This document shows, piece by piece, positions 25,043 to 37,266 of a stretch of 64,000 nt of DNA. Under the pieces are notes generated by a model that ran no database searches, had not been told where the DNA came from, and worked only from the letters and a program-made list of their open reading frames with translations. Within the stretch, counting starts at the first letter, position 1, and every line of letters begins with the position of its first letter. The translations under genes were made by a program, and so were the position numbers. Source of the DNA: Blattabacterium cuenoti (lineage in GTDB: Bacteria > Bacteroidota > Bacteroidia > Flavobacteriales > Blattabacteriaceae); NCBI RefSeq assembly GCF_014252095.1, contig NZ_CP059210.1, forward strand, positions 543,218-607,217, read 5' to 3'.

Positions 25043-25068
25043 AAATAAATTAATAATCAATGGTTTAT

Positions 25069-25344
25069 CTAATCAGAATGGGTATCCTTTTTTTCCATTT
25101 TATTTTTTTTCTTTAAAAGATCTTCTATAGCCTGTATAGCTTCACCTACAGTAGTTATCTTTTCTGCTTTTTCATCAGAAATACTAATATTAAACTCCTT
25201 TTCAAATTCCATAATAAGTTCCACTATATCTAAGGAATCTGCACCTAAATCATTAGTAAAACTAGCAGTAGGAAGAATTTCACTTTCTTCTACATTTAAT
25301 TTTTCTACGATAAGGGCTTTGACTCTTGATGCAATATCCGACAT
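25069..25344 (-). CDS. acpP: Acyl carrier protein
   Basis: AcpP carries growing acyl chains on a phosphopantetheine arm. The 91-residue protein has the helix II motif [14 protein letters not shown] with attachment Ser37, and an acidic four-helix profile. The tail ([16 protein letters not shown]) is about ten residues longer and more charged than in most ACPs. It heads the acpP-fabF-rnc cluster. A TAATTTTG element upstream on this strand (25380-25373) may be its -7 box. Confidence 0.96.
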   Translation of the reverse strand: MSDIASRVKALIVEKLNVEESEILPTASFTNDLGADSLDIVELIMEFEKEFNISISDEKAEKITTVGEAIQAIEDLLKKKNKMEKKDTHSD

Positions 25345-25372
25345 AGGATCATAATTTTTGTTTTTTCTTGTA

Positions 25373-25380
25373 CAAAATTA
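25373..25380 (-). promoter_or_regulatory. Possible -7 box of acpP
   Basis: The minus strand reads TAATTTTG, 28 bp before the acpP ATG, matching TANNTTTG. A -33 box at 19-20 bp is not evident. Confidence 0.35.
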
Positions 25381-25402
25381 GTAAACTTTTGTAAATCATA
25401 TA

Positions 25403-25410
25403 TAAATTTG
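25403..25410 (+). promoter_or_regulatory. Possible -7 box of pckA
   Basis: TAAATTTG matches TANNTTTG and ends 46 bp before the pckA ATG. No well-spaced TTTG is seen upstream. Confidence 0.35.
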
Positions 25411-25456
25411 TCTTGGTAAGCAATAGGATTTAGTAGTAGTAGTAATACAATAGAAT

Positions 25457-27043
25457 ATGAGTTCTCTTTCTTTAGAAAATTATGGAATTTTTAATTCTTC
25501 AAACAATTGGCAGTTATCCCCAGAAGAATTACAAAATATAATTGTCCAAAATGGAATGGGTGAAGAAACCCAATCAGGAGTTTTAGCTGTTAATACCGGA
25601 ATGTTTACGGGAAGATCCCCTAAAGATCGATTTATTGTAAAGGATAATATTACAGAAAAGAAAGTTTGGTGGGATGAAAAATTTAATCAACCTTTTGATC
25701 CAAAAAAATTTGATAATTTATATGAAAAAGTCGTCCAATATTTATCTGGAAAAAAGCTCTATGTAAGAGATGGATATCTTTGTTCAGATAAACGTTATCA
25801 AGTAAACATTCGTTCCATTAGTGAATTTCCATGGTCAGATCTCTTTGTACACAATCTTTTTTTTAGAATTTCAAAAATAGAAAAAATTTTACTAGATTGG
25901 TTGTTATTATGTGCACCAGGATTTCAAGCTCATCCAAAAACGGATGGAACACGGGAAAAAAATTTTACCATATTAAATTTTCAAAGAAAAATTATCCTGA
26001 TTGGTGGATCAGGATATACGGGAGAAATAAAAAAATCTATTTTTTCTGTTTTAAATTTTATGCTTCCTACGTATAAAAACGTATTTCCTATGCATTGTGC
26101 AGCAAATATTGGAAAATATACAAAAGACACCGCTCTTTTTTTTGGATTGTCCGGTACCGGTAAAACCACTATTTCCAACGATTCTAATAGAAAATTGATA
26201 GGAGATGATGAACATGGATGGACATATGATGATGTTATTTTCAATTTTGAGGGAGGTTGTTATGCAAAAATACTAGGTATTTCAAAAGAAAGAGAGCCTA
26301 TGATTTATCATGCTATAAAAAGAGGGGCGATGTTGGAAAACGTGGTTTTTAAAAAAGGAACTAAAAAAGTAGATTTTTTCAATGATTCTATCACGCAAAA
26401 TATGCGAATAAGTTATCCTATTTATTTTATAAAAAATATTGAAAAAAAATTATTATCCTCTAATATAAGGAATATTTTTTTTCTAACCTATGATGCTTTT
26501 GGAGTCTTACCTCCTATAGCCAAACTAAATGAAGAACAATCTTCCTATTATTTTTTATTGGGATATACTTCTAAAGTAGCTGGAACTGAATTAAATATAA
26601 AAAAACCCAAGGCAACTTTTTCTTCTTGTTTTGGAGCTCCATTTATGCCTTTACATCCAGTGACATACACAAAAATGCTAATAGAAAAATTAAAAAATCA
26701 AAAAATAAACGTATGGATGGTAAATACAGGATTAATATCTGGAGGGGGTACTTTAGGTTTTCGTATTAAATTAAAAGATACACGAAAACTTGTACAATGT
26801 GCTTTAGATGGATATTTATCTAGAGTTCCTTATGAAAATTATCCGATGTTCAATTTTCAAATTCCTAAGTATTGTCCAGGTGTTTCTTCCGATATTCTAA
26901 ATCCGAAAAAAATTTGGAAAGATAAGAAACTCTATAAAAATCAAGTAGAAAAACTTGTCAAAAAATTCATCAAAAATTTTGATACATATAGAAAATATGC
27001 GGATAAAAATATTCCCTATGAAGAACCAAAAATAGAATTATAG
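25457..27043 (+). CDS. pckA: Phosphoenolpyruvate carboxykinase (ATP)
   Basis: PckA interconverts oxaloacetate plus ATP with phosphoenolpyruvate, CO2 and ADP. It links C4 acids from amino-acid breakdown to gluconeogenesis and PEP supply. The 528 residues hold the ATP-type signatures: NTGMFTGRSPKDRF near 46-59, FPMHCAANIG, the kinase loop GLSGTGKTT at 230-238 and LIGDDEHGW just after. The C-terminal part contains NTGLISGG. The length equals the family norm. The gene is divergent from acpP, with 112 bp between, and its 3' end overlaps ribE by 6 bp. Confidence 0.96.
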   Translation: MSSLSLENYGIFNSSNNWQLSPEELQNIIVQNGMGEETQSGVLAVNTGMFTGRSPKDRFIVKDNITEKKVWWDEKFNQPFDPKKFDNLYEKVVQYLSGKKLYVRDGYLCSDKRYQVNIRSISEFPWSDLFVHNLFFRISKIEKILLDWLLLCAPGFQAHPKTDGTREKNFTILNFQRKIILIGGSGYTGEIKKSIFSVLNFMLPTYKNVFPMHCAANIGKYTKDTALFFGLSGTGKTTISNDSNRKLIGDDEHGWTYDDVIFNFEGGCYAKILGISKEREPMIYHAIKRGAMLENVVFKKGTKKVDFFNDSITQNMRISYPIYFIKNIEKKLLSSNIRNIFFLTYDAFGVLPPIAKLNEEQSSYYFLLGYTSKVAGTELNIKKPKATFSSCFGAPFMPLHPVTYTKMLIEKLKNQKINVWMVNTGLISGGGTLGFRIKLKDTRKLVQCALDGYLSRVPYENYPMFNFQIPKYCPGVSSDILNPKKIWKDKKLYKNQVEKLVKKFIKNFDTYRKYADKNIPYEEPKIEL

Positions 27044-27637
27044 TTTCCTATTCATCGAATTCATATATTCCCGAACGTACTTTCCAAGTATATCATATTC
27101 TATGTTAACAAAATTTCCAATTTTTATAAATTGGAGATTAGTTTTTTCATATGTATAAGGGATTATAGAAACATTAAATATGTGTTGGGTACATTTTATG
27201 ATAGTCAGACTAATCCCATTTACAGCAATGGAGCCTTTTTCTACAGTTAATCCAGATAAATTTTTTTTAGACTTAAAAGAAAATAACCAACTTCCATTTT
27301 TGTTTTCTATATCCAAAACTTTGGCTGTGGTATCTACATGTCCTTGTACTATATGTCCATTAAATCTTTCATTAATTTTCATGCTACGTTCTAAATTAAC
27401 TTTATCTTTTATCTTTAAAACATTTAAATTAGTACAACGTAAAGTTTCTTCTGAAGCAATTACAGAATAAGTTTTATTTTTCACATCTATAATCGTGAAA
27501 CAAATTCCGTTATGAGATATACTTTGATTAATTTTTAATCTATCTGAAAATGGATTTTTCAAAGTAATACAAAGATTCTTCTTTTGATAATCTAATCCAT
27601 GTACTTGAGTAGTACATTCTATAATTCCAGTAAACAT
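27038..27637 (-). CDS. ribE: Riboflavin synthase, alpha chain
   Basis: This enzyme dismutates two 6,7-dimethyl-8-ribityllumazine molecules to riboflavin. The 199-residue protein is two tandem lumazine-binding barrels. The first begins MFTGIIECTTQV. The second starts near residue 98 after GHIVQGHVDTTAKV and contains GSIAVNGISLTI, the partner of NGICFTI in the first repeat. The gene is convergent with pckA and divergent from pdxA. With ribF in the same window it points to self-made flavins. Confidence 0.95.
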   Translation of the reverse strand: MFTGIIECTTQVHGLDYQKKNLCITLKNPFSDRLKINQSISHNGICFTIIDVKNKTYSVIASEETLRCTNLNVLKIKDKVNLERSMKINERFNGHIVQGHVDTTAKVLDIENKNGSWLFSFKSKKNLSGLTVEKGSIAVNGISLTIIKCTQHIFNVSIIPYTYEKTNLQFIKIGNFVNIEYDILGKYVREYMNSMNRKL

Positions 27638-27691
27638 GATTGAAAATTATTCATAATTGTTTTAAATTAAGATATTTATTTCATATTTATA

Positions 27692-28723
27692 ATGATGAAT
27701 TATCGAAAAAATAAAATTAAAGTAGGGATTTCTACAGGAGACCTCAATGGAATTGGAATAGAAATTTTTTTAAAAGTATGTCGTAAAAAAAAACTTTTGG
27801 AATTTTTTACTCCTATATTATTTGGATCTATCAAATTATGTTCCTATTACAAAAAAATTCTAAATATTGAAGTAAATCATATACGAGAAATAAAAAATTT
27901 AAAAGATATTGTAGATTATAAAATAAATGTTCTAAATATTTGGAAAGAGGATATCAAATTTGATTTGATAAAAATTAACCAAGATTCAGGAAAATATCCT
28001 ATTTCATCTTTAAAAAAAGCAACAAAAGCTTTGAAAGAAGGAAAAATAGATGTTCTTGTTACAGCCCCTGTGAATAAAAATTGGATGAATAACAAAGGAT
28101 TTTCTTTTTTTGGTCATACTGAATATTTGCAAAATATTTTAGAGGGGGAATCCCTAATGCTCATGATTCATGATACTTTAAAAATTGCCTTAGTTACTAA
28201 TCACTTACCATTAAAAAATGTAATTCATGAAATTACTGAAAAAAAAATTATAAAATCTATCAAAATTTTACATAAATCTTTAATAATGGATTTTTCTATA
28301 GAAAAACCTAAAATTGCGGTTTTAGGATGTAACCCTCATTCAGGAGAAAATGGATTAATAGGAGACGAAGAAAAAACAAAGATAAAACCAGCTATTGATA
28401 GTTTATTTCAAAAACAAGGATTTTTAATTTTTGGTCCTTATTCTCCAGATGGTTTTTTTGGAAATCAACATTATAGAAATTTCGATGCTGTTTTAGCTAT
28501 GTATCACGATCAAGGTTTGATTCCTTTTAAAACACTAACTTTTAATGAAGGGGTTAATTTCACCGCAGGTCTTTCTCACATACGGACATCTCCAGACCAT
28601 GGAGTCGCATATGATATAGCAAAAAAAGGGATCGCTAATGAAAACTCTTTTGAAGAAGCTATTTTTAGTGCTATAAAAATATTCAAAAATAGAAAGGAAT
28701 ATATGAATGAAAATGGAATATGA
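27692..28723 (+). CDS. pdxA: 4-hydroxythreonine-4-phosphate dehydrogenase
   Basis: PdxA oxidises 4-phosphohydroxy-L-threonine for the ring closure of pyridoxine 5'-phosphate (DXP-dependent vitamin B6 route). The 343 residues show GISTGDLNGIGIEIFLK at the N terminus, the TAPVNK motif, FFGHTEYLQ with a metal-ligand His region, MYHDQGLIPFKTLTFNEGVN and the terminal RTSPDHGVAYDIAKKGIA. The second metal ligands in these His-containing segments are intact. The start is ATG 27692, with a second ATG directly after. The gene is convergent with atpC, 12 bp apart. pdxH also lies in the window. Confidence 0.95.
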   Translation: MMNYRKNKIKVGISTGDLNGIGIEIFLKVCRKKKLLEFFTPILFGSIKLCSYYKKILNIEVNHIREIKNLKDIVDYKINVLNIWKEDIKFDLIKINQDSGKYPISSLKKATKALKEGKIDVLVTAPVNKNWMNNKGFSFFGHTEYLQNILEGESLMLMIHDTLKIALVTNHLPLKNVIHEITEKKIIKSIKILHKSLIMDFSIEKPKIAVLGCNPHSGENGLIGDEEKTKIKPAIDSLFQKQGFLIFGPYSPDGFFGNQHYRNFDAVLAMYHDQGLIPFKTLTFNEGVNFTAGLSHIRTSPDHGVAYDIAKKGIANENSFEEAIFSAIKIFKNRKEYMNENGI

Positions 28724-28735
28724 TTATGATCTATT

Positions 28736-28972
28736 CTATAAAATAATAGAAACCATATTCTTTTTTACTTGTAAGATTCCACCTTCTATTTTTATTTCCA
28801 AATCTTTTCTATCATAGATAGGTTTCAATTTTAATACTCCGTCTTTTAATATAGAAATAAATGGAGCGTGATTTTCTAATATTTGAAAATAACCATTTAA
28901 TCCAGGAGCTACAATAGATACAACTTTATTTTGATAAAAGATTTTTTCTAAATTGATAATTTTTACTTGCAT
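28736..28972 (-). CDS. atpC: ATP synthase epsilon subunit, short form
   Basis: This is the central-stalk subunit of F1. Only the N-terminal beta-sandwich domain is present (78 residues: MQVKIINLEKIFY, VVSIVAPGLNGYFQILENHAPFIS, then a GGILQV strand). The two-helix C-terminal domain that inhibits ATP hydrolysis in E. coli is absent. Short epsilon subunits are usual in Bacteroidota. The gene follows atpD by 15 bp. The other ATP synthase genes are not here, in line with the split atp clusters of this phylum. Confidence 0.93.
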   Translation of the reverse strand: MQVKIINLEKIFYQNKVVSIVAPGLNGYFQILENHAPFISILKDGVLKLKPIYDRKDLEIKIEGGILQVKKNMVSIIL

Positions 28973-28987
28973 GGAAACAAAGATTTA

Positions 28988-30578
<1,591 letters not shown>

Positions 30579-30598
30579 AAGATAAAAAGACAAAAATT

Positions 30599-31558
30599 TT
30601 GAAAGTTTATTCATTGATTGATGAATTTTCATCCTTTTCTCCATGTGTATTTACACTTGGTTTTTTTGATGGAGTTCATAGAGGACATAAAAAAGTTATT
30701 CAAAATTTAATTGTTCGAGCAAAAAAAGAAGAAAAATATTGCTCCGTTTTGCTGACTTTTAATCCACATCCCAAAGAAGTTATCAATCCAGGAAAGAAAA
30801 TACTTTATTTAAATACTCTTTCTGAAAGAATATGTCATTTACGAAAAACTGGAATAGAACATTTAATTATTCATCCTTTCACTATGAACTTTTCAAAATT
30901 AAGCACAAAAGATTTTTTACAAAAAATTTTGTTTTCTAAACTAAAGATTAAGCAAATTATTACTGGATATGATTCTCATCTTGGAAGAGACAGAGACGCT
31001 TCTTCTCATCAACTAAAAAAATTTTCTCAAATTTATGGATTCAAGCTTTACCAAGTCAGTCCTCATAAAATAAAAAAAAAAATTATAAGTTCCACTTATA
31101 TACGAACATCTCTTATGAAAGGGAACATAGAATGGGCTAATAGAGCTTTAGGGTATTTATATACCCTTTCTGGATATGTCATAAAAGGAAGAGGAATAGG
31201 AAGAACCTTAAATTTTCCAACTGCTAATGTTCAAGTAGATAAAAAAAAACTGATTCCGAAAAAAGGGGTGTATGCTGTAAAAATTAATTACTTGAATCAA
31301 ATTTATCAAGGAATGATGAACATTGGAATATGTCCTACTATTAACTTAGTTAATAAGGAAATCAAAATAGAAGTACATATTTTTGATTTTCATCAAAATA
31401 TATATGGTAAAAGAATTGATATTTTAATCGTTCAAATTTTTCGTGATGAAATGAAATTCCAAACACTTCATGACTTAAAAAGACAAATAAGTCAAGATAA
31501 AATGAATATAAAAAATTTTTTTAACCAAATTATTTATGGTGATAGAAAAACTAGATAA
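30599..31558 (+). CDS. ribF: Bifunctional riboflavin kinase/FAD synthetase
   Basis: RibF phosphorylates riboflavin to FMN and adenylylates FMN to FAD. The N-terminal nucleotidyltransferase domain has TLGFFDGVHRGHKKVI near 19-34, TFNPHPKEV and GYDSHLGRDRDAS. The C-terminal flavokinase domain has GRGIGRTLNFPTANV near 197-211 and KKGVYAV. The 319 residues are normal. The first codon is TTG at 30599 (MKVYSLIDEFSSF); no ATG lies nearby in frame before the conserved domain. It overlaps the following nuclease gene by 23 bp. Confidence 0.94.
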   Translation: MKVYSLIDEFSSFSPCVFTLGFFDGVHRGHKKVIQNLIVRAKKEEKYCSVLLTFNPHPKEVINPGKKILYLNTLSERICHLRKTGIEHLIIHPFTMNFSKLSTKDFLQKILFSKLKIKQIITGYDSHLGRDRDASSHQLKKFSQIYGFKLYQVSPHKIKKKIISSTYIRTSLMKGNIEWANRALGYLYTLSGYVIKGRGIGRTLNFPTANVQVDKKKLIPKKGVYAVKINYLNQIYQGMMNIGICPTINLVNKEIKIEVHIFDFHQNIYGKRIDILIVQIFRDEMKFQTLHDLKRQISQDKMNIKNFFNQIIYGDRKTR

Positions 31559-34237
31559 AATTATTCAACATTTGTTACTTCAAGAAAAAAGCATAAAAAA
31601 AAAATTTCTATTAGTTTCATCGGAGAACTTTATTGTAGAATATATTAGAAAAAAATCCTATACGAATTTGAGTCATTTTCCTGAAATTTATACAATGGAT
31701 AAATTTATTGAGAAAATCTCAAAGTTATCTCCATGTTCTGTAAATCAGATTCTTTTTTATTTTTTTTCTCTATTAAGAAATAAGAATAGTGTTTTATCGA
31801 AAAATTTGAACAATTTTCTGAATTGGGCTCCTAATATTCTAAATGATTTTCAAGATTTAGATATTCATCTGATCAATGTTGAGGGTTTTTTTTCTGACAT
31901 TATTTCCACGGAAAAAATAAAAAACTGGCATATAAATCCTTTGGAAAAAGTGGATGTAAAAGAAAAAAAAAATTTCTATTTTGGGAGGAAATTTATAAAT
32001 ATTACAACCTTTTTCAAGAGGACCTATTAAGAAAAGGAATAGGTTATAAAGGGCTCCTATTTAGAATAGCTATTTCTCGTTTAAAAAAATTTCTCTCCAA
32101 AGAAACGGATGTGAAAATAATCTTATTGATTTATAAATTCAATCTACTTTCTGAATATGAAAAACTTTTTATAAAAAAAATTATTCAATTAAATCAAGAT
32201 TCTATTCAATTACATAGTATAGGCGATATACAGATAAAAAAATCTGATGATTTTTTTATCAATATCCAGAATAAACCAATATGGATTAATAATCCACAAA
32301 ATAATCTAAAAATCATCAGCGTTTCTAACGAAATAGAACAAGTTAAAATAGTAGAAGAATTAGTTGATAAACTTATTAAAAACAGACAAGAACCATCTAA
32401 GATCGTTCTTGTCTTAGGAGATTCCTATTTAACTTTTCCTTTATTACATTCTATAAAAAAAATTTCAGGAATCTATCCATCTATATCCATAGATTATCCA
32501 CTAAAAAATCTTCCGATTCATTATACTTTAGATTCAATTTTTCAGCTATTATTAAAAAAAGAAAAATTAAAAAAATTTTCTAAAAAAGATATACTAAGAG
32601 TTTTATTAGATGGATATATCCAAAAATTTTTCCTTAAAAAGGATCTTTCTTTTATAGAAAAATTAGAGATAGAAGATTCCAATTTTATTTCAGAAGAAAA
32701 TATAAACAAATATTTATTCAATAATAATCTAAATATCATTTTTCAAATCCAAACTCATAATGCTAAGAAAGTTTTTTTTGGTCTTATGAGTTTTATTAGA
32801 AAATTAAAAAATTTATTTTTTCTAAATACAAAAAAACATCTGTTAGAGTTAAAATTTCTATCTGAATTAGAAAATTATATGCAAAAAATAAAAATTTTAA
32901 TCAGAAAAAAAGAATGTTCTTTTTTTGGAATAAAAGACTTATTTAATGTTTATCAGCAATTTATAAAAATAGAAAAAATTTCTTATATACAGAAAAATCC
33001 AAAAGGGATTCATTTAATAGGATTTTTAGATTCTTATTTTGGAAGTGTTGAAACCACAATTATGACTTCCGTTAATGAAGGCGTGATCCCCCCAAATAAA
33101 GAAGAAAACTATTATAAAACATTAATTCCCAATGATATTAGAAAAAAATTTAAATTATCTAGTTCTCAAAAAAATGAGAATTTTTATTCTCATCATTTTC
33201 AAGATCTTTTGGAAAATTCAAAAAATATTTATTTGATATATAAAAATCAACCTGATGAGCTAAATTCTGGAGAAAAAAGCCGTTTCATTCATCAAATAGA
33301 AATGATTTCAAACTTCTCCATAAAAGAAAGAAAAGATCATCCACTTATTCTAAGTACTCAAATCTCTCCCATTGTAATAAAAAAAACAAATTCCATGATT
33401 CAACGTTTATATGAACTAGCTACTCATGGTCTATCTCCTTCATCCATCCATTTGTACAATTATAATCCTCTTCTTTTTTACTACAAAAAAGTACTTGGAC
33501 TAAACATAGAAAAAACATCTCTTAAACAAAGAATAGGAAAAATTATACACAAAATCTTGGAAGTTTTATATCATCCTATTAAGGGAAATTTTATTACTAT
33601 AGATAGCATTGATACAATGAAAAAGAATTATGAATCTATTATAAAAAATATAATATCAGAAAATAAAAAAAGTCTAGAAGAAAAAAATCAGTTAATTAAT
33701 TCAATAGTAAATAATTACATAAAAAATTTTATTTCTTGGGAGGAGAAAACCTTTTATAAAGGACATAAAATTTTTATCAAAGAATTAGAATACAATATGT
33801 CAACTCTATTAGATATTGGATCGAATAAAAAAGTTAATTTATACGGAATCATAGATCGTATAGATGAATGTGACGGAACTATACGTATTCTTGATTATAA
33901 AATAGGGATATCAAAAATAAATCAAATCCATATTTCTTTAAGAAAAATAGAAAAAATTTTTCAAGATCCTCATTATGGAAATATTATGCAATTATTTATT
34001 TATATGTATTTATGGTTGAAACCATTTCATGGTTGTAAAAAAAATCCTCCACTTATAGCTCTTGTCTCACCTGAAAAAAATAAAAAAAATTCTATAAAAA
34101 CCATTCCTATAAATTTTTTTCATCAAATTACATATGAAAATTATATAAAAGAATTTTTACCATATTTAATGAATAGAATTTATGAAATTTTGGATCCAAA
34201 AATTCCAATAAAAGAAAAAAAAATTAATGATTTTTAA
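31536..34237 (+). pseudogene. AddB-like PD-(D/E)XK nuclease, frameshifted
   Basis: Two frames together make one flavobacterial AddB-like protein of about 900 residues. The first runs from ATG 31536 to a stop at 32030. The second carries on from about 31973 (FLFWEEIYKYYNLFQED, IGYKGLLFRIA) to 34237. The switch point is a run of ten A at 31963-31972; one extra A (or two fewer) would restore the frame. The C-terminal part holds a Cas4/RecB-type nuclease core with HKILEVLYH and NLYGIIDRID...IRILDYKIG, including the Asp and the D-x-K pattern. The protein would process DNA ends for recombination. Transcriptional slippage on the A run could still give full-length product, so it may be a working gene. 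It overlaps ribF upstream and leuB (convergent) downstream. Confidence 0.8.
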
Positions 34238-35285
34238 TATAATTTTCTATATAATCTCCCACTTCTTCAGTAGAAAAAGAATTTTTTTCATCTAGAATAA
34301 TATCTTGAGTGCTTATTTTTTCTTGGATAGAGCTTTTTACAGCTTCTTCTAAAAGATTTTTTTCTTGAGGCATTTCAAAATATTCTAGCATCATAGATAC
34401 GGAAAGTATACAACCTAATGGATTGGCGATATTTTTTCCTTTTGCTTGAGGATAAGATCCATGTATCGGTTCAAACAATGATTTTTTATTCCCAATAGAA
34501 GCAGATGGAAGGAGTCCTAAAGAACTAGTTAATATACTGGCTTCATCTGATAAAATATCTCCAAACATATTATCCGTTAAAATTACATCAAATTTTCTAG
34601 GATTAATAAGAATTTGTATAGCTGCATTATCTATATATAAGAATTCTAAATCTACATCAGAATAATCTAAAGCCATTTTTTGAATTACCTCCCGCCATAA
34701 CCTAGATGTCTCTAGGACATTAGCTTTATCAACCAAAGTCATTTTTCTATTACGAGAACGTGCTGCTTTAAAAGACATTTCGCCAATACGTTCAATTTCT
34801 TTTTTTGAATACACACAATAATCATATGCTTCTTCTCCATTTTTGGAACGACCTTTTTTTCCAAAGTAAATTCCTCCTGTTAATTCTCGATATATAACAA
34901 AATTAACTCCTTCTAATTTTTTTTCTTTTATAGGGGATTTATTAACTCTTGGATAAGTAACTATAGGACGAATGTTACAATATAAGTCCATTTTTTTTCT
35001 AAGTTTTAATAATCCGTCTTCTGGTCTCATTCCTCTTGGATAAGAATCGTATTTTGGATCTCCTATAGATCCGAATAAAACAGCATCTGATTTTAAACAA
35101 CTATCTATAGTTTCTTTTGGCATTGGATTCCCAACCGTTTCTATGGCTTTAGCACCTGCTAAGACTTTTTGATAAGAAAACTCATGATGAAATTTATCCC
35201 CAATTGAATTCAAAGCTTTTATAGCTTGTTTGATAACTTCTGGTCCTATCCCATCTCCTTCGATTATAACAATATTCTTTTTCAT
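34224..35285 (-). CDS. leuB: 3-isopropylmalate dehydrogenase
   Basis: LeuB oxidatively decarboxylates 3-isopropylmalate to 2-ketoisocaproate, the third leucine step. The 353 residues contain IIEGDGIGPEVIKQA at the N terminus, the substrate loop LLKLRKKMDLYCNIRP, VDKANVLETSRLW with the catalytic Lys, and the metal-binding DNMFGDILSDEAS. The NAD-binding FEPIHGSYPQAKGKNIANP follows. The start ATG overlaps the leuD stop by 4 bp, so the two are translationally coupled. It is the last gene of leuACDB. Confidence 0.97.
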   Translation of the reverse strand: MKKNIVIIEGDGIGPEVIKQAIKALNSIGDKFHHEFSYQKVLAGAKAIETVGNPMPKETIDSCLKSDAVLFGSIGDPKYDSYPRGMRPEDGLLKLRKKMDLYCNIRPIVTYPRVNKSPIKEKKLEGVNFVIYRELTGGIYFGKKGRSKNGEEAYDYCVYSKKEIERIGEMSFKAARSRNRKMTLVDKANVLETSRLWREVIQKMALDYSDVDLEFLYIDNAAIQILINPRKFDVILTDNMFGDILSDEASILTSSLGLLPSASIGNKKSLFEPIHGSYPQAKGKNIANPLGCILSVSMMLEYFEMPQEKNLLEEAVKSSIQEKISTQDIILDEKNSFSTEEVGDYIENYIKNH

Positions 35286-35881
35286 ATTTTAAAGAAATTT
35301 GTTTTTTTTTCAAAATTCTCTATGTCATTTTTAATAGAAACTAAAAAATCTATATCGTCATAACCATTGATAAAACAATTTTTTTTATATGGATGGATAT
35401 AAAATTTTTCAGAAATTCCTACTTCCATTATTGTAATAAGTTGTTCGATTAAATCGACTTTAATATTAGTCTCCGGTTTTTTATTAACTAGATTAAATAA
35501 ATTTTGTAAAAATTTTTCGGATATTTCTACAGTAAGTAATCCATTATTTAATGCATTTTCCTTAAAAATATCAGCAAAAAAACTAGATATCACTACTTGA
35601 AACCCATAATCAAAAAGAGCCCAAGCCGCATGTTCACGACTAGAACCACAACCAAAATTTCTTCCTGATAAAAGAATTTTTCCAGAAAAAAGTGGATTAT
35701 TTAAAATAAAATCTTTTTTCAAAGATCCATCGTTAGAATACCGCCAGTCTCTAAAAAGATTCTTTCCACATTCTTCACGTTTAGTTTCTTTTAAAAAACG
35801 AGCGGGGATAATTTGATCTGTATCTATATCCTCCACAGGCAAGGGAATCGCTTTGCTTGTTATGACAGTAAATTTTTTCAT
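35282..35881 (-). CDS. leuD: 3-isopropylmalate dehydratase small subunit
   Basis: LeuD is the swivelling domain subunit that completes the LeuCD isomerase. The 199 residues have VEDIDTDQIIPARFL near the N terminus, the GRNFGCGSSREHAAWAL loop that contacts the substrate, and ISSFFADIFKENALNNGLL. It lies 3 bp after leuC and overlaps leuB by 4 bp. Nothing appears missing relative to the family. Confidence 0.96.
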   Translation of the reverse strand: MKKFTVITSKAIPLPVEDIDTDQIIPARFLKETKREECGKNLFRDWRYSNDGSLKKDFILNNPLFSGKILLSGRNFGCGSSREHAAWALFDYGFQVVISSFFADIFKENALNNGLLTVEISEKFLQNLFNLVNKKPETNIKVDLIEQLITIMEVGISEKFYIHPYKKNCFINGYDDIDFLVSIKNDIENFEKKTNFFKI

Positions 35882-35884
35882 AGA

Positions 35885-37264
35885 TCATACATATTTTTTA
35901 ATATCTACAATTTTTCCTTCAATCGCTATGATAGAAGCGGTTAAAGGACTTACTAATAGGGTCCGAACACCTGGTCCTTGTCTTCCTTCAAAATTTCTAT
36001 TAGACGTAGAAACACAATACTCTCCAAAAGGAATTTTATCCTCATTCATTCCTAAACAAGCCGAACATCCTGGTTGACGAAATTCAAATCCAGCATTTTT
36101 AAAAATTTGATCTAATCCTTCCTTTTTTGCCTGTTGAATAACTCTTTGCGATCCAGGAACCACCATAACGGTTACATGACTAGCTTTTTTCTTTCCTTTT
36201 ACTACAGAAGCTACTAATCGTAGATCTTCTATCCTAGAATTTGTACAACTTCCTATAAAAATATAATTAATGGGTTTCCCAATTAGAGATTCTCCGGATT
36301 TAAATCCCATATAAGACAAAGATTTTTTTTGTTGAAATTCAGTTAATTTAGGGATACGGTCATAAATTTTCATTCCCATTCCAGGGTTTGTTCCAAATGT
36401 AATCATCGGTTCAACCTCTTCAGCATCTAGGACATATTCTTTATCAAAAATTGCGTAATCATCTGTTTTTAAAGTTTTCCAATACTCCAAATGTCTTTTA
36501 TGATATTTTCTTTTTAAAAAAGTATGATTTTTCAGATAATCAAAAGTTATTTTATCTGGAGCAATTAATCCACCTTTTGCTCCCATTTCAATACTCATAT
36601 TACAAATAGTCATTCTCCCTTCCATACTCATATTTTTAATGATAGGTCCCGTATATTCTATAAAATACCCAGTTCCTATATCTACACCAAGCTTGGATAT
36701 CATGTATAAAATAACATCTTTTGGAGTCACCCCTTTTTTCAAAGATTTCCCTTTTAATTGAATTCTCATCTGTTTCGGTTTAGATACTAATAGACATTGA
36801 CTAGCCATAACCATGGCTACTTGACTAGTTCCAATTCCAAAAGCTATACTTCCAAAAGCTCCATGAGTAGAAGTATGACTATCGCCACAAACTATAGTCA
36901 TTCCAGGTAATGTTAAACCTAATTCTGGACCCAGAACATGAACAATTCCATGATTTTTATGCCCTAATCCATACAACGTGATTCCAAATTTTTTACAATT
37001 TTTAATTAATAAATCTATTTGTTTTTTAGAAAGAGGATCTGAAATAGGTAAATGTTGATTAATAGTAGGAACATTATGATCCGCCGTGGCTATAATTTTT
37101 TCTGGTCTAAAAACTGGAATTTCTCTTTTTTCTATTTCTGAAAACGCCTGAGGACTAGTGACTTCATGTATATAATGCCTATCGATATACAGAACATTTA
37201 CTCCATTTTCAAATTTTTTTACTATATGTGTTTCCCAAATTTTATCAAACAATGATTTTGACAT
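35885..37264 (-). CDS. leuC: 3-isopropylmalate dehydratase large subunit
   Basis: LeuC binds the [4Fe-4S] cluster that isomerises 2- to 3-isopropylmalate. The 459-residue chain has [20 protein letters not shown] and the Fe-S ligands: one Cys in [13 protein letters not shown] and two in [12 protein letters not shown]. The N terminus [13 protein letters not shown] is canonical. It follows leuA by 2 bp. Confidence 0.97.
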   Translation of the reverse strand: MSKSLFDKIWETHIVKKFENGVNVLYIDRHYIHEVTSPQAFSEIEKREIPVFRPEKIIATADHNVPTINQHLPISDPLSKKQIDLLIKNCKKFGITLYGLGHKNHGIVHVLGPELGLTLPGMTIVCGDSHTSTHGAFGSIAFGIGTSQVAMVMASQCLLVSKPKQMRIQLKGKSLKKGVTPKDVILYMISKLGVDIGTGYFIEYTGPIIKNMSMEGRMTICNMSIEMGAKGGLIAPDKITFDYLKNHTFLKRKYHKRHLEYWKTLKTDDYAIFDKEYVLDAEEVEPMITFGTNPGMGMKIYDRIPKLTEFQQKKSLSYMGFKSGESLIGKPINYIFIGSCTNSRIEDLRLVASVVKGKKKASHVTVMVVPGSQRVIQQAKKEGLDQIFKNAGFEFRQPGCSACLGMNEDKIPFGEYCVSTSNRNFEGRQGPGVRTLLVSPLTASIIAIEGKIVDIKKYV

Positions 37265-37266
37265 GA

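Noticed and set aside
26148-26162. GGTACCGG-type palindrome in pckA
   Set aside because: It encodes the conserved GTGKT loop, so the codon constraint explains it.
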